This document shows, piece after piece, positions 55,701-62,494 of a stretch of 64,000 nt of DNA. Under the pieces are notes generated by a model, which ran no database searches, had not been told where the DNA came from, and saw nothing but the letters and a program-made list of their open reading frames with translations. Origin of the DNA: Xenopus tropicalis (lineage: Eukaryota; Chordata; Amphibia; Anura; Pipidae); the NCBI RefSeq assembly GCF_000004195.4, contig NC_030677.2:60518222-60582221 (forward strand), in the 5' to 3' direction. The position numbers and the translations under genes are program-made. Position 1 is the stretch's first letter. Every line of letters starts with the position of its first letter.

Positions 55701-58358
55701 GCAAAAACCTTGGATATCGGTCACCTTGTCAATCGTGCGGGCTGTTGAAGGCACCCTAGCAAATCCAAGCGTTTAGGGCTTAATCGTCAGATAGGGTTAG
55801 AATTCCTATTGTTTTTACCTCCATATCTGATGATTCAGCTCTGAACATTAGTGGAAGGTATGAGCAATTTTCATGCGACCAATGGTTGCAGGAGTGTATG
55901 GCCACCTTAAATGGTCCTGCAGTAGGCAGAGTAGAAAAATGTTTAGAAAATTAATCGGGTTATGAAATATAAGGGGCAAACTTTGCTACTTCTGTATACT
56001 ACATGATAATTACCCTTAGCAACCAGCCAGCAGCACCTGGGCAAATTTTGTGCCTTTTGTTACATATGTGGGTATAATACTACTTACTATTACTACTCTG
56101 TTAAATCATATCATTTTGTGCTTACAGTTTTCCTAAAGAGATTGAATCTGGTGTCCTGGAGATTGTCTCTCCCCCTGTAAACTATTACCCTGATTTATCC
56201 AACATTAGGGAAACCTTTGGTGATTCCAAAGAAAGAGTAAGGTACTGTATTGTTTCCAACAGGGCAAGTGACCTTTAAATAAACGCAGTTTTTATTGTTT
56301 GATACAGTAGATGGAAAGGAAAGGATTATGCCACAGTTAGCAACATATCCATTTCATTCATGAAGGTTCTGTGATATAGATCAAACTGTCTGTGCCAGCC
56401 AAAAAGCATTGATGTTACTGACATTTAAGTCCCTGTGACATTTTGCACATGACGCACAGCTTTATGTTGACATTATTATTGCATCATTGTTGACGTTTCC
56501 ATGGCTTAATACTATTCATCCTTTGCATGAAAATGTTTTTGTGGTTCAGTTCAGACTAACAGAGCTACAGAAAGTAAAATGGAGGTCAGGAACATCCTTC
56601 CATAAAATATCACTTATATTCAAACGATTAAAACCATCACGGAGTTAGGCACCCACAGCTTTACGCGTTTCGTGGCTTCTCGCCACTTCATCAGAAGCTA
56701 CACAGGTGCCATGACACAATTGCATTTAAATACAAACCCCCAGCCTGAACCCTCTACATAAGTTAACCCAAAATAAACTCCAATCGATCCCTTTAAAAAC
56801 AGAAGTTAGAAAACATTGAAAAATACATATTATTCAATGTACATCCATTATCTCAAGAAGCCCAAACTCAGTATTAATCCCCATATAATACGATTTATAC
56901 ATTAAACTTCATTTATGCATTGCACATATGTCCATATATTACACCATCTAAATAATTGCAAAACAATCTCAAACATGAAGCTAAACCGGTCGCTATGCCG
57001 GTAGCATATGCTAATTAGCATTGGGAAGGGTTACATGGTAGGGGGAAAAGATGTTCACCATGCACTGCACGAGCGGCAAATTTTAACCTTTAACAGTCAT
57101 AATTAGCATATGCTTATTAGGATTTCACATTCGGTTCGGGATTCGGCAGAATCCATCAGGGTGGGTTTGGGGGTTTGGCCGAACCCAAAAAAGGTGGTTT
57201 TGGTGCATCGATGGGTGTTTGGGTCCTACAACCACATGGAAGATTGGCCAAAGCCTGTAAACAAATGTTTTGGGCTTGGCAGTCTCTCCTTATAAAAATT
57301 AAATGGATCAAGTCTGTGACTGAGACCAGTATACAGATAATAGCACACTTTATAAAAGCAACAGCAAAAAAAAGCATGCAGCACATTCACTAAGGGAGTC
57401 AGTAACAGAACTGTATTCTGAGTTTTGTAAAATTTCATATTCAGTGGCTACAAAAGGCCCGGGCCTAGGGCGGCAGAAACCTGGGGGCGGCATGCCGCAC
57501 CAAAATCTTAAAATTTTTGTTCCCATACGGAGCAACGGGGACTGCTCCCTACTGCTCCATATGCAAGTGCGGCCTTCTGCGCATGCGCGCACACACCTGC
57601 TGTTTGCGACCAGGGCAGCCAGTTTGGAAATCCGGCCCTGCCTAACAAAAATTATTACAGTTCTTACAACATGCAGCCCAGGCTTGTGCCCTGCAACAAA
57701 CTGGAATTGAAAGGGATCTAAAGTCTAAAAAACAGTTTTAAGGCATTGATGTAGTTCTTTAAATATTATGTATCCAATGAAAAAAAGTTACTGAGTGGTA
57801 TTATACACATGTTCTGTGTGCAGCTCTATGTTTAAGAAGTAGTGCTGCAGAGAGATTATAGATAATTTCCTTTTAAATCATTTAGACTAGTAATATTATA
57901 GTATTGCCATCTTCAGTCAGGTATAAGCAGAGCTGTAAACCTCTAAGTTTAGGCACTAAATGAAATAATTTTGTGACACCTACCTGTACAGTGTATACAG
58001 AAGAAAGGTGCTCAGCACACCTCCCTTCATCAGACTGATGTATTATGATATACCCTTGAAACATTGTATCTATTTGGTATGGCAGGATAAAGCTATCACA
58101 GCAGTAAAATATGGTGTGTGCTGTGACCCTTCTTCCGTATATACTGTATCCATTGACTTGGACATATGTCAGGGAGTCGTACCACAAGAGGGAAAAGCTA
58201 TCCTATGTGTATGCAGGGTGTGCTTCTGATTTCTTATTGTTAATACACTTAAAATAACAATTACTGTATTATTTTTGTACAGGTGGAGAACAAAGCAGAA
58301 CTTGGACTATAGTTTCCTCATGCTATACGCTCAGCCAAAGGGAACTTATTATTTACAG
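22647..58358 (+). CDS. mgat4: MGAT4-family GlcNAc-transferase gene, 5' half (7 exons, incomplete at 3' end)
   Basis: Seven exons join in frame to 256 codons, about half of the usual ~530 residues. The family (GT54, Golgi type II membrane proteins) adds beta-1,4-GlcNAc to the alpha-1,3-mannose arm of N-glycans. The protein opens [11 protein letters not shown], with a hydrophobic anchor at about residues 7-25. A charged heptad-like stem follows (about 33-80, with LDEIKRAV), then two NxS/T sequons (NHT, NMS) and a PHL motif. The catalytic domain begins at GIPTVKR and runs through [20 protein letters not shown] to [11 protein letters not shown]. The next family motif, LEDD, would start exon 8 and is absent here. 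All junctions are GT-AG and phase-compatible. From memory, stem residues resemble MGAT4B, while the PHL region and [10 protein letters not shown] resemble MGAT4D. Overall divergence is too high for a normal frog MGAT4A or MGAT4B, so the paralogue (D is my best guess) is unresolved. Mammalian MGAT4D is reported as an MGAT1 inhibitor rather than a transferase. Confidence 0.85.
23034..23888. repeat. 40 bp minisatellite (VNTR) in mgat4 intron 1
   Basis: About 21 tandem units of GGGAGCCAGTAGGAGGCTAG plus ATACACGGGGTACCCACAGT. The first units include 39 bp variants (ACGGGTAC); later units carry ACAGAG, ACATGG or ACAGGG variants. The high similarity of units indicates recent expansion. Open frames over the array on both strands (for example 23090-23374) are artefacts. 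It begins 297 bases after the exon 1 donor. Confidence 0.95.
23889..26961. other. intron 1 sequence without recognised feature
   Basis: AT-rich intron sequence. There are short CACATAATGAA repeats near 25320-25385 and A/T runs, but no coding segment or RNA gene recognised. Confidence 0.45.
26962..27222. mobile_element. MITE with TGCCACAYRGGGC ends
   Basis: TGCCACACAGGGGC at the left end and GCCCCATGTGGCA at the right are imperfect inverted repeats. The outer TAGGCTAATGCCACA (minus strand) also matches the element at about 6134 kb-scale position 6140. No coding capacity. Confidence 0.5.
27223..28503. other. intron 1 sequence without recognised feature
   Basis: AT-rich, with a G run of about 12 near 27940. 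No feature recognised. Confidence 0.4.
28512..28741. mobile_element. hAT MITE with perfect target duplication
   Basis: Ends CAGGGCCGG and the complement CAGGGGCGGGCC are flanked by identical 8 bp GTGGGCGT at 28504-28511 and 28742-28749. The interior is GC-rich, with inverted CTCCGCCGC/GCGGCGGAG. Related decayed pieces occur near 33.25-33.43, 57.45-57.64 and 60.87-60.93 kb. Confidence 0.85.
28750..33020. other. intron 1 sequence, mostly unannotated
   Basis: AT-rich. A CGAAAA-rich repeat-like stretch lies at about 31100-31460. A fragment of the ACAGGTATGGG MITE (ATCTGGATAAGGGATTCCAT) lies at about 31580-31656. No coding segment recognised. Confidence 0.4.
33021..33430. mobile_element. degenerate repeat, hAT-MITE-related right part
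   Basis: CAGCAGCCAATCAGCAGAAC and similar words suggest a dispersed frog repeat. The right part with GCCGCCCTAGGCCCGGGC and CACAAATCCGGG resembles the hAT MITE fragments at 57.5 and 60.9 kb. Ends are unclear. Confidence 0.35.
33431..35793. other. intron 1 sequence without recognised feature
   Basis: No gene, RNA or clean repeat recognised; a GGCTGGCTGGCCGGCCAGCC palindromic word lies near 34948. Confidence 0.4.
35794..35968. mobile_element. palindromic MITE (GGGGCARATTTATCAAA family)
   Basis: GGGGCAAATTTATTAAAC at the left pairs with TTTGATAAATCTGCCCCC at the right, with inner inverted AAATCCCATAGG-type sequence. Relatives are at 39852-40009 and 53991-54213. Confidence 0.6.
36235..37787 (+). 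mobile_element. Tc1-like transposon A, right end truncated
   Basis: The left inverted repeat starts CAGTGGCTTGCGAAAGTATT after a TA at 36233. About 200 bp of it reappears inverted at 37605-37787 (TTTGCAGTTATTTATTTGTA ... GTGACAAAATGTGG). The right copy stops before the outermost ~36 bp, so the terminal transposase-binding end is missing. A decayed transposase lies between. Confidence 0.9.
36600..37607 (+). pseudogene. Tc1-like transposase, inactivated
   Basis: The longest open part is 36694-37410. It has the paired helix-turn-helix region ([20 protein letters not shown]), the [12 protein letters not shown] hook and two catalytic Asp blocks (LWSDETK and FQQDNDPKH). A frameshift near 37380 moves the C-terminus to another frame, which continues [10 protein letters not shown] to a stop at 37605. 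There the third catalytic block reads PIGNLW where the DD34E family has PIENLW, so the glutamate is lost. No start codon is seen upstream of the helix-turn-helix region. Confidence 0.88.
37900..38690 (-). mobile_element. L2-type LINE fragment, inactivated
   Basis: The minus-strand frame 38269-38676 reads [45 protein letters not shown] and [16 protein letters not shown], the palm of an L2 reverse transcriptase. The YADD residues before TQIYL are missing, replaced by a short deletion. The C-terminus decays toward the 3' tail with AATGTAAGCTCGTGAGCAGG near 37940. It is 5'-truncated at about 38690, as usual for L2 copies. Confidence 0.75.
38887..39048 (+). CDS. mgat4: mgat4 coding exon 2 (stem, coiled region)
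   Basis: The acceptor is TTGTTTTGCAG|CA and the donor is ACAG|GTATGA; length 162 bases, phase 1 to phase 1. The translation is charged and helix-prone, with [12 protein letters not shown] and [12 protein letters not shown], matching the stem of MGAT4 enzymes (closest to MGAT4B from memory). It ends with an NHT sequon. The heptad-like spacing suggests an oligomerising stem. Confidence 0.85.
39049..39294 (+). other. start of mgat4 intron 2, no feature seen
   Basis: Intron sequence after the exon 2 donor with nothing recognised. Confidence 0.4.
39295..39745. mobile_element. MITE pair (CTAATCTCCCCGAAATGC family)
   Basis: AATCTCCCCGAAATGC is followed about 170 bp later by its inverted form GCATTTCAAGGAGAAT. 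A related second unit ends at GCATTTTAGAGAGATTAGTC near 39705-39727. Both units contain a GTTTTCTGAAGTCAC-type interior, also seen near 10.6 kb. Confidence 0.5.
39852..40009. mobile_element. palindromic MITE (GGGGCARATTTATCAAA family)
   Basis: GTAGATTTATCAAAATGTGA and the inverse TTTTGATCAATCTGCCTCC bracket an ATCCCATAGGAATGAAT core shared with the copies at 35.8 and 54.0 kb. Confidence 0.55.
40640..40952. mobile_element. MITE, ACAGGTATGGGAYC family, complete copy
   Basis: The ends TACAGGTATGGGACCTGTTA and GGATTCCATACCTGTA, and the interior (AACAGGATTGTTTTGCTGCC), match the copy at 10900-11230 in opposite orientation. No coding capacity. Confidence 0.8.
41204..41622 (+). mobile_element. CR1-type LINE 3' end
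   Basis: The frame 41210-41422 reads [20 protein letters not shown] then [14 protein letters not shown], the C-terminus of CR1 reverse transcriptase. The 3' tail GGTTGAACTTGATGGACTGT then TTTTTTCAACCTTATGTAAC is typical of frog CR1. The copy is 5'-truncated and lies in the gene's orientation. Confidence 0.85.
41983..42902. mobile_element. non-autonomous hAT element, copy 2
   Basis: CAGTGCTGTCCAACTGGCGG at the left and AGTTGGACAGCACTG at the right are inverted. Identical 8 bp duplications AAATAGAT lie at 41975-41982 and 42903-42910. Flanking interior sequence matches hAT copy 1 in the same orientation. The perfect duplication suggests a younger insertion than copy 1. Confidence 0.9.
42415..42722. 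repeat. minisatellite in hAT copy 2, inverted relative to copy 1
   Basis: About nine units of GGCACACACAGGCAGGGTAG plus GGAAGGCAGAGTAT, the reverse complement of the units at 2249-2800. The first ~20 bases (CTGCCTGTGTGTGCCATA) keep the original orientation and then switch at about 42430. Confidence 0.85.
42911..43402 (+). other. intron 2 sequence without recognised feature
   Basis: No gene or repeat recognised between the hAT copy and Tc1 element B. Confidence 0.4.
43405..44926 (+). mobile_element. Tc1-like transposon B, both ends present
   Basis: CAGTCATAGGAAAAGGTTTG at the left and the complement of AAACTTTTTCATATGACTG at the right form inverted ends. They are flanked by TA (43403-43404 and 44927-44928). 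At about 1.5 kb it is the usual Tc1 length. The ends differ from those of Tc1 element A, so this is another family. Confidence 0.9.
43780..44690 (+). pseudogene. Tc1-like transposase, inactivated
   Basis: Fragments in different frames: a helix-turn-helix region near 43785-43900, then 44110-44643 with [27 protein letters not shown] and [20 protein letters not shown]. Both catalytic Asp are present. The third block reads INKNLW where the family has PIENLW, so the catalytic glutamate is lysine. Several stops and frameshifts lie before 44110. Confidence 0.88.
44929..46699 (+). other. intron 2 sequence without recognised feature
   Basis: AT-rich, with A/T runs; no coding segment or RNA gene recognised. 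Confidence 0.4.
46714..47323. repeat. 339 bp tandem duplication in intron 2
   Basis: Two head-to-tail copies start near 46714 and 47053. They share ATCTTATTGCTTTCT, CCACACCTGTAAACT, GTGCAAAGTTCT and GGCACATG-AGTGGATTGTCTG blocks. Identity is well below 95% with small indels, so the duplication is not recent. A TA microsatellite lies at the junction. Confidence 0.75.
47324..49471 (+). other. intron 2, 3' part, no clear feature
   Basis: AT-rich sequence. Short inverted words near 48.95-49.16 kb suggest decayed MITEs, but no ends can be set. The acceptor of exon 3 follows at 49471. Confidence 0.4.
49472..49615 (+). CDS. mgat4: mgat4 coding exon 3 (stem to catalytic domain)
   Basis: The acceptor is CTTCTTTCTAG and the donor is GGTG|GTAAGT; length 144 bases, phase 1 to phase 1. 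It encodes an NMS sequon, the MFLPHL motif that corresponds to YHLPHL in MGAT4A, and [12 protein letters not shown], which leads into the conserved TGVS junction. This is the least conserved stretch and the best one for resolving the paralogue. Confidence 0.85.
49616..52246 (+). other. mgat4: mgat4 intron 3
   Basis: 2,631 bases. A decayed MITE-like stretch (GGGCCCCATACACAGGGCA) lies near 49837. CACACACATATAAA repeats lie near 50620. A short hAT-MITE piece (AAGGCTACAAAGGCCCAGGCC) lies near 51660. No extra exon recognised. Confidence 0.45.
52247..52380 (+). CDS. mgat4: mgat4 coding exon 4 (start of GT54 fold)
   Basis: The acceptor is TATCTGACAG and the donor is GCAGAG|GTAAGG; length 134 bases, ending in phase 0. 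The translation [12 protein letters not shown], then [23 protein letters not shown], is the nucleotide-sugar-binding beginning of the family. It is nearly identical to MGAT4A at GIPTVKR. Confidence 0.9.
52381..53155 (+). other. intron 4, 5' part, no feature seen
   Basis: Intron sequence after the exon 4 donor with nothing recognised. Confidence 0.4.
53172..53299 (-). mobile_element. short A-tailed retroposed insert
   Basis: A T-rich tract (A tail of a minus-strand insert) and about 100 bp of sequence are bracketed by identical 16 bp copies of TCGTAGCATATTCTTT (53156-53171 and 53284-53299). Long perfect target duplication plus poly(A) is the signature of LINE-mediated retroposition. The body is too short and AT-rich to name its source. 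Confidence 0.65.
53303..53642. repeat. ~170 bp tandem duplication in intron 4
   Basis: Copies start near 53303 and 53472. Each runs from TTTCACCCAGTGAAGA through AAAAGCACCCATGCAGCACC to AAGTTACAACCTCATTGACC, with over 90% identity by eye. The second copy carries a 5 base insertion (TGTTA) after CACGTCTAG. Confidence 0.85.
53991..54213. mobile_element. long-palindrome MITE (GGGGCAGATTTATCAAA family)
   Basis: GGGGCAGATTTATCAAAATG at the left and its inverse CATTTTGATAAAGCTGCCCC at the right extend into arms of about 100 bp. They include GAGCTTAATACATA/TATGTATTAAGCTC and CATTCCTATGGGATTTTTAG with its inverse. The flank TAT is present on both sides. Confidence 0.8.
54615..54661 (+). CDS. mgat4: mgat4 coding exon 5 (micro-exon)
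   Basis: A 47-base exon with acceptor CTGTTTCAG|GTT and donor AATAA|GTAAGT, phase 0 to phase 2. It encodes [15 protein letters not shown], corresponding to the TDxDYVxxVxxNL helix in the family. It is too short to appear as an open frame and was found by joining the neighbouring exons in frame. Confidence 0.85.
54662..56127 (+). other. mgat4: mgat4 intron 5
   Basis: 1,466 bases. An L2-type 3' tail (GTACAGCGCTGCGGAATATG) lies at 55225-55290. A MITE with ends GGTTGCCATACACGCACC and GAGTGTATGGCCACC spans about 55626-55910. Confidence 0.55.
55626..55910. mobile_element. MITE with GTGGCCATACAC-type ends
   Basis: AAAGGTTGCCATACACGCAC at the left is an imperfect inverse of GAGTGTATGGCCACCTTAAA at the right. 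The interior has inverted CGATATC-like words. Isolated ends of the same kind occur near 30.98 kb. Confidence 0.55.
56128..56241 (+). CDS. mgat4: mgat4 coding exon 6
   Basis: The acceptor is TGTGCTTACAG and the donor is GTAAG|GTACTG; length 114 bases, phase 2 to phase 2. It encodes [16 protein letters not shown], then YYPDLSNI and [12 protein letters not shown]. The last segment is the strongest family signature in the window. Confidence 0.92.
56242..58282 (+). other. mgat4: mgat4 intron 6
   Basis: 2,041 bases. It holds the ribozyme-like motif and a possible Penelope-like remnant at about 56.6-57.0 kb. A decayed hAT-MITE relative with GGCCCGGGCCTAGGGCGGCA and a CCGGCCCTG end lies at 57450-57640. 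No extra exon recognised. Confidence 0.5.
56648..56710 (-). ncRNA. hammerhead ribozyme-like motif, type I with minimal helix III
   Basis: On the minus strand: GGCACC...AGCTT, then the core CTGATGA, one extra A, a hairpin GTGGC-GAGAA-GCCAC (helix II), the core GAAA, a palindromic ACGCGT helix III of two base pairs, A at the cleavage position, and AAGCT...GGTGCC closing helix I. Predicted cleavage is between 56662 and 56661 (after GTA). Hammerheads with tiny helix III that act as dimers are known from Penelope-like retroelements, and the extra A after A9 is known from a viroid hammerhead. The surrounding sequence is probably a Penelope-like remnant in antisense to mgat4. Activity is inferred, not shown. 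Confidence 0.6.
58283..58358 (+). CDS. mgat4: mgat4 coding exon 7
   Basis: The acceptor is TTTTTGTACAG and the donor is TTACAG|GTATTG; length 76 bases, completing codon 256 in phase 0. It encodes [20 protein letters not shown] followed by TYYLQ. In the family the next residues are LEDD, so intron 7 interrupts just before the DxD-type metal site. No matching exon is seen before position 64000. Confidence 0.92.
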
Positions 58359-59796
58359 GTATTGTGTTTAATTGGTACACTCATAATCTGAGGGTTCAGA
58401 TTGATTATATTTTTAGTTTTCCATTGGGACTTGCAAACTGCTACCTGGTAATTAAGGCCTCACAACCAGATAACACTTGAAGGTCCAAGCTTTTTTCGGG
58501 GAAAAAAATGTAAATATTTCAGAAACTACAAATACAAATTTAAGACTATCTGCTATGCTATTGTCTGCCTCATACTGAATAAAATTATAGTGATTCATTA
58601 GAATGATATGCAACCTCTCAAAGAATGCTACATTATTGTGCAACACCGTATACCTTGGCATTAAGTTCCACAAGCTTTTTTGACAAAATTGCTCTTAACA
58701 ATAGAATGTTAATGTAAGGTAGACTATTGTTTCATTTTGTTTTTTCTGGCTGCTTCTTGCTTAATCAATACAGCATTTGAATAGATTAGAGATAGTCACT
58801 TAGCTTCCCATACTCTATACTTACACAATCAGCCAGGTCCTCAGGGGACCTAGGATGTCTCTCAGGACTCTAGCCAAGCATTTGGAAAATACTAAGGCTG
58901 AAAGATGAGCATAAAAGCAAGCAACTCTATCTATCCACCTCTACCCAAAAGGCATTTAGACATTATCTATTCTGGCAACAACCAAAGATACTCCTTTAAA
59001 GCAGCTTAGAAAGAGAAGTGCTTTGTTCTCGTTTATTCGTGCAAAGGGGAAAAGTGTTGAATCATGTAAACAATGTTTTATTACAACTTAGAATGTGTTC
59101 TTAAATGTTTTATGTTATAAATTTCAAATTAACATACATGCCTCTTGATTTTTTTTTTTGTATTATTTTGTACCCGTAGGACCTATTAATTAAATTTTAT
59201 ATCCTGACCCCCAGAAGTCTACAAATATGTCGTATGAGGAATGTATGATTGTATCTGCTTTCTCAGATTGCTTTGAGCCAAAGTTCATCAAGCTAGTCAC
59301 ACTGGTTTGTGCCTTGGCTTAGCCCCATCTGCTCTTGCATCTTTGTGTGCTAACAGGTGCAACATCAACACACTGAGGGAATATTGGAAAAAATTGCAAA
59401 CTTTTGTGTTTTCTTGTGAATATTCGCTTCATGTGTCCAGTGTTAGACTGAGGTATATAGGCCCACCAGGAAACTGAGAACAAAGGCACACTAGCTGCTG
59501 AGGCCCCCTTTCGCCCACCTTCTCCATACCATTGCATGTACCTTTCTTCTCACCATGCATCCCATCACCCATCGCAGCATACCTCTGCTCTGCCATACAT
59601 ATCCTGGGCTGGCAGTGGGTCAGGTACAGAGGGACCCACCTGGAATTTTCCCAGTGTCCTGGTTGACCAGTCCGACTCTGCATGTGTCTGCACACAGGCC
59701 AACACTTTGCCTGTCAGTTCACAGGCACAGAAGAGCGGATGGGAGTGCACTGGCCTCTCTCTACCTGCAGTGAAAACACAGCCAAGTGTGCCATTA
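58359..59796 (+). other. mgat4: mgat4 intron 7, 5' part, no feature seen
   Basis: No exon with the LEDD motif and no RNA gene recognised; short chance frames only. Confidence 0.45.
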
Positions 59797-59804
59797 CTCT
59801 AAGC

Positions 59805-60046
59805 CAGTGATCCCCAACTAGTGGCTGAGGAGCAACATGTTGCTCATCACCCTCTTTGATATTGCTCCCAGTGGCCTCAAAGTAGGTGCCCATTTTTTAA
59901 TTGGACAGCAGTCCACATGGGGCTACCAAATAGCCAATCACAGTCCTTATTTGGCACCCCCAGAAACCTTTTGCATGATTGTGTTGCTCTCCAACATTTT
60001 TTACATTTGAATGTGGCTCACAGGTCAAAAAGGTTGGGGACCCCTG
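59805..60046. mobile_element. hAT MITE (CAGTGATCCCCAAC family)
   Basis: Inverted ends CAGTGATCCCCAAC and GTTGGGGACCCCTG. Flanks CTCTAAGC (59797-59804) and CTCTAAGG (60047-60054) match at 7 of 8. The interior has the GAGCAACATGTTGCTC palindrome. No coding capacity. Confidence 0.88.
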
Positions 60047-60054
60047 CTCTAAGG

Positions 60055-61938
60055 AGTAAGTTCAGTGTCCATATTTTAGTCCAGAACTGCTGTTTGCTTT
60101 ATTCTGCTAGGCCTAGTAACTTCATAGAAAATAATTATGGAGCTGTAATTACCTGTTGAGATTTGTGTTCACGACACATTGCACATGGTGCAGCATGTAA
60201 ATTTGCACAGTAGTTATTGTTATAATTTATACTGGTTGATATCTGAACAAGCCAAGCATTTAATCTTTACTGCTTGTATTTAACTGCTGCCAGGACAGAC
60301 CAGAGCTAGTGCAGAGAGTATTCCAGCTATATTAGTACCCTTAAATTCTATCAATTATGGTGCAAATGGGAACTGCAGCATTTATTACACACCATAGTCC
60401 TCAAAGTGCAGGGTATTATGTTTAAATATAAATATGAGTGAACCCACTAAAATACCAGAGATTTAGTGATTTTGTACTTTATATTATTTTCATACTAACT
60501 TAATTCTGAATGTGGTCTTTGTGTTGTCTTCTCATTAATGCAAAGATACTTATACTTTTGTGCCTTAGTGGGTAGACAACACAAAGAAGAATTAAGAACT
60601 AAGAATAAAGAGCATATCATCACTGGTAACTACTAATTGCCCCATCTTTACCCTATATTTGAAAATCAAGAGCAGCAAAATTCTGCTGTAAATTGTAAAG
60701 CAGCCACAATGAGTCTGCCACATGTAAAACTTCCTTAACATTAATAGCACTGCATCAAAGCCACAGAAATTCCCTGCCTGATAAGCTTGTGTACTTAGGG
60801 GGCCATTTAGTAACGGTTGGATTTTTTTTTTCCTATTCAAATTTTTTAGTGCTAAAAAGTTTAACGTTTTGGTGCGGCGTGGCGGCATGCTGCCCTAGAC
60901 CTGGGCCTTTGCACAAATCCAGGCCTGATCAAAACGGCTAAAAATCAGAATCCAACACTTTGCCAGCTAAAACTTGTCGAGACATCAAGTCAATGCCAGA
61001 TGTCTCTTCCTTTCCCTGGAGGATCCTTCTTTGCTTTATTTGTTATATACTATTAGAAAAAGTAGAGGTACAAGTTGCAGTTTTGTGACTTTTCTGCGAC
61101 TTTTTCCCGCAAGGACTTGCTCAGTTCAGACTTTTTAGTGAATGTCAGACATTTGTGGAAATGAGTTTATTCAGATTATAAAAACAAAAAATGCAGTAGT
61201 TACATTTAGTCACATAAATACTGATCTTTCATTTGTGTGTGTATATTATGCAGCTTTTTTTTGCAACTTGTATTTTGCCCTATGTTGAGAGAGACTGTAG
61301 TCCCATTTCAACCAAACTTGTTCATGTAATGTGATTAAACCTTTATGTCTTGAGGTGGGTTTAATGACCTCACCTATAGTAGGGGGTATTGCTGATTTTC
61401 ATTTAGCGCTAATGGAGAGCCTAGCATCGGTATAAATATAGTTCAGGAGCTTCTGCTCTTGTCTTGATATAAAAGTGTGCGGTCTTCCCAAGACAGCATT
61501 GTGAATGTCTATAAGCTCTCCAAAGAGAATTTTGGCTACTAATGCCTTGACATCTTTCCAGAATATTGTAAGTAGGGTGCCCTCCTGTCCCCATTGCCTT
61601 CAGCAAAGCCTGGAGGTGTCTGGGAATATTCTTCTCAGCTTTACTGGGGTATAATACCAGAAAAATATTGTCTTATATACACTCTCTTTCTGCCTCAGAC
61701 AAGTTACCCCTGTCCTGGCATTTTCCCAGATTTTTTCCCAAACAGGTACTGCCAATCCACCTTGTGATTTATCAGACAGCATGACTGATTTAGGTAGGGG
61801 GTGTCTGGGTACTGTAAGGATATGGTTTGGAACTGTGATAGGGAGTCTCAAAAAGACAGAGTAGTTTTGGCAGGATTGCCATTTTCCCATCACATTTAGT
61901 ATATAACCTAAGTAATTTATTTTTAACTCATGTTTGTT
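60055..61938 (+). other. mgat4: mgat4 intron 7, middle part
   Basis: No exon recognised. A hAT-MITE fragment (GGCGGCATGCTGCCCTAGAC, GGCCTTTGCACAAATCC) lies at about 60870-60930. Confidence 0.4.
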
Positions 61939-62494
61939 TATCCAACAAGGTGGTTATATATTTGACTTATTACCGGAACACATTGTCATGACCACATTGT
62001 AGTGCACCTGTGTCAGACTGTACGTTCCACATGACCACTCTATAAAAAAGGCAAAATAAAGATCTGGGCTGCACTACTTCAAGAAATCAATCAAGGTGCT
62101 TTATTCTAAACTTATTATAATACAGCACCCTATACATTTTTTATTTTTTGAAAATTAAAGGACCGGTAACATCACAAAGTTAAAATATACTTTTCTACAT
62201 TTAGAGATTGTATGTGCTTATTCAGCACCTACAAACACATTATTTTTTACTAACAAATGTCCTATTTTGCATTAGTGCCCTGACACATGAGGCCCTGTGA
62301 GAAATCTCCTCTTCCACAGGTGAGGAGGCACCAAAAAATACCTGCCTCTTCACTTTTTTCTATAGTTGCATGTAAAGCACATATTTTTTATAGAGTGGTC
62401 ATATGGAACATACAGTCTGACGAAGGTGCACTATAATGTGGTCATGACAATGTTTTCAGGTAACAAGTCAAATATATAACCACCTTGTTGGATA
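61939..62494. repeat. long inverted repeat, ~110 bp arms
   Basis: Left arm from 61939 (TATCCAACAAGGTGG ... CCACTCTATAAAAAA) to about 62050; right arm from about 62385 (TTTTTTATAGAGTGG ... CCACCTTGTTGGATA) to 62494. Identity is about 90% with small gaps. The 330 bp between the arms is AT-rich and non-coding. It looks like a foldback element, or two head-to-head copies of a tail; no family recognised. Confidence 0.75.

Noticed and set aside
62400..62440. CTGACGAAGGTGCACT as a hammerhead core in the inverted repeat
   Set aside because: No GAAA block follows and helix II cannot form.
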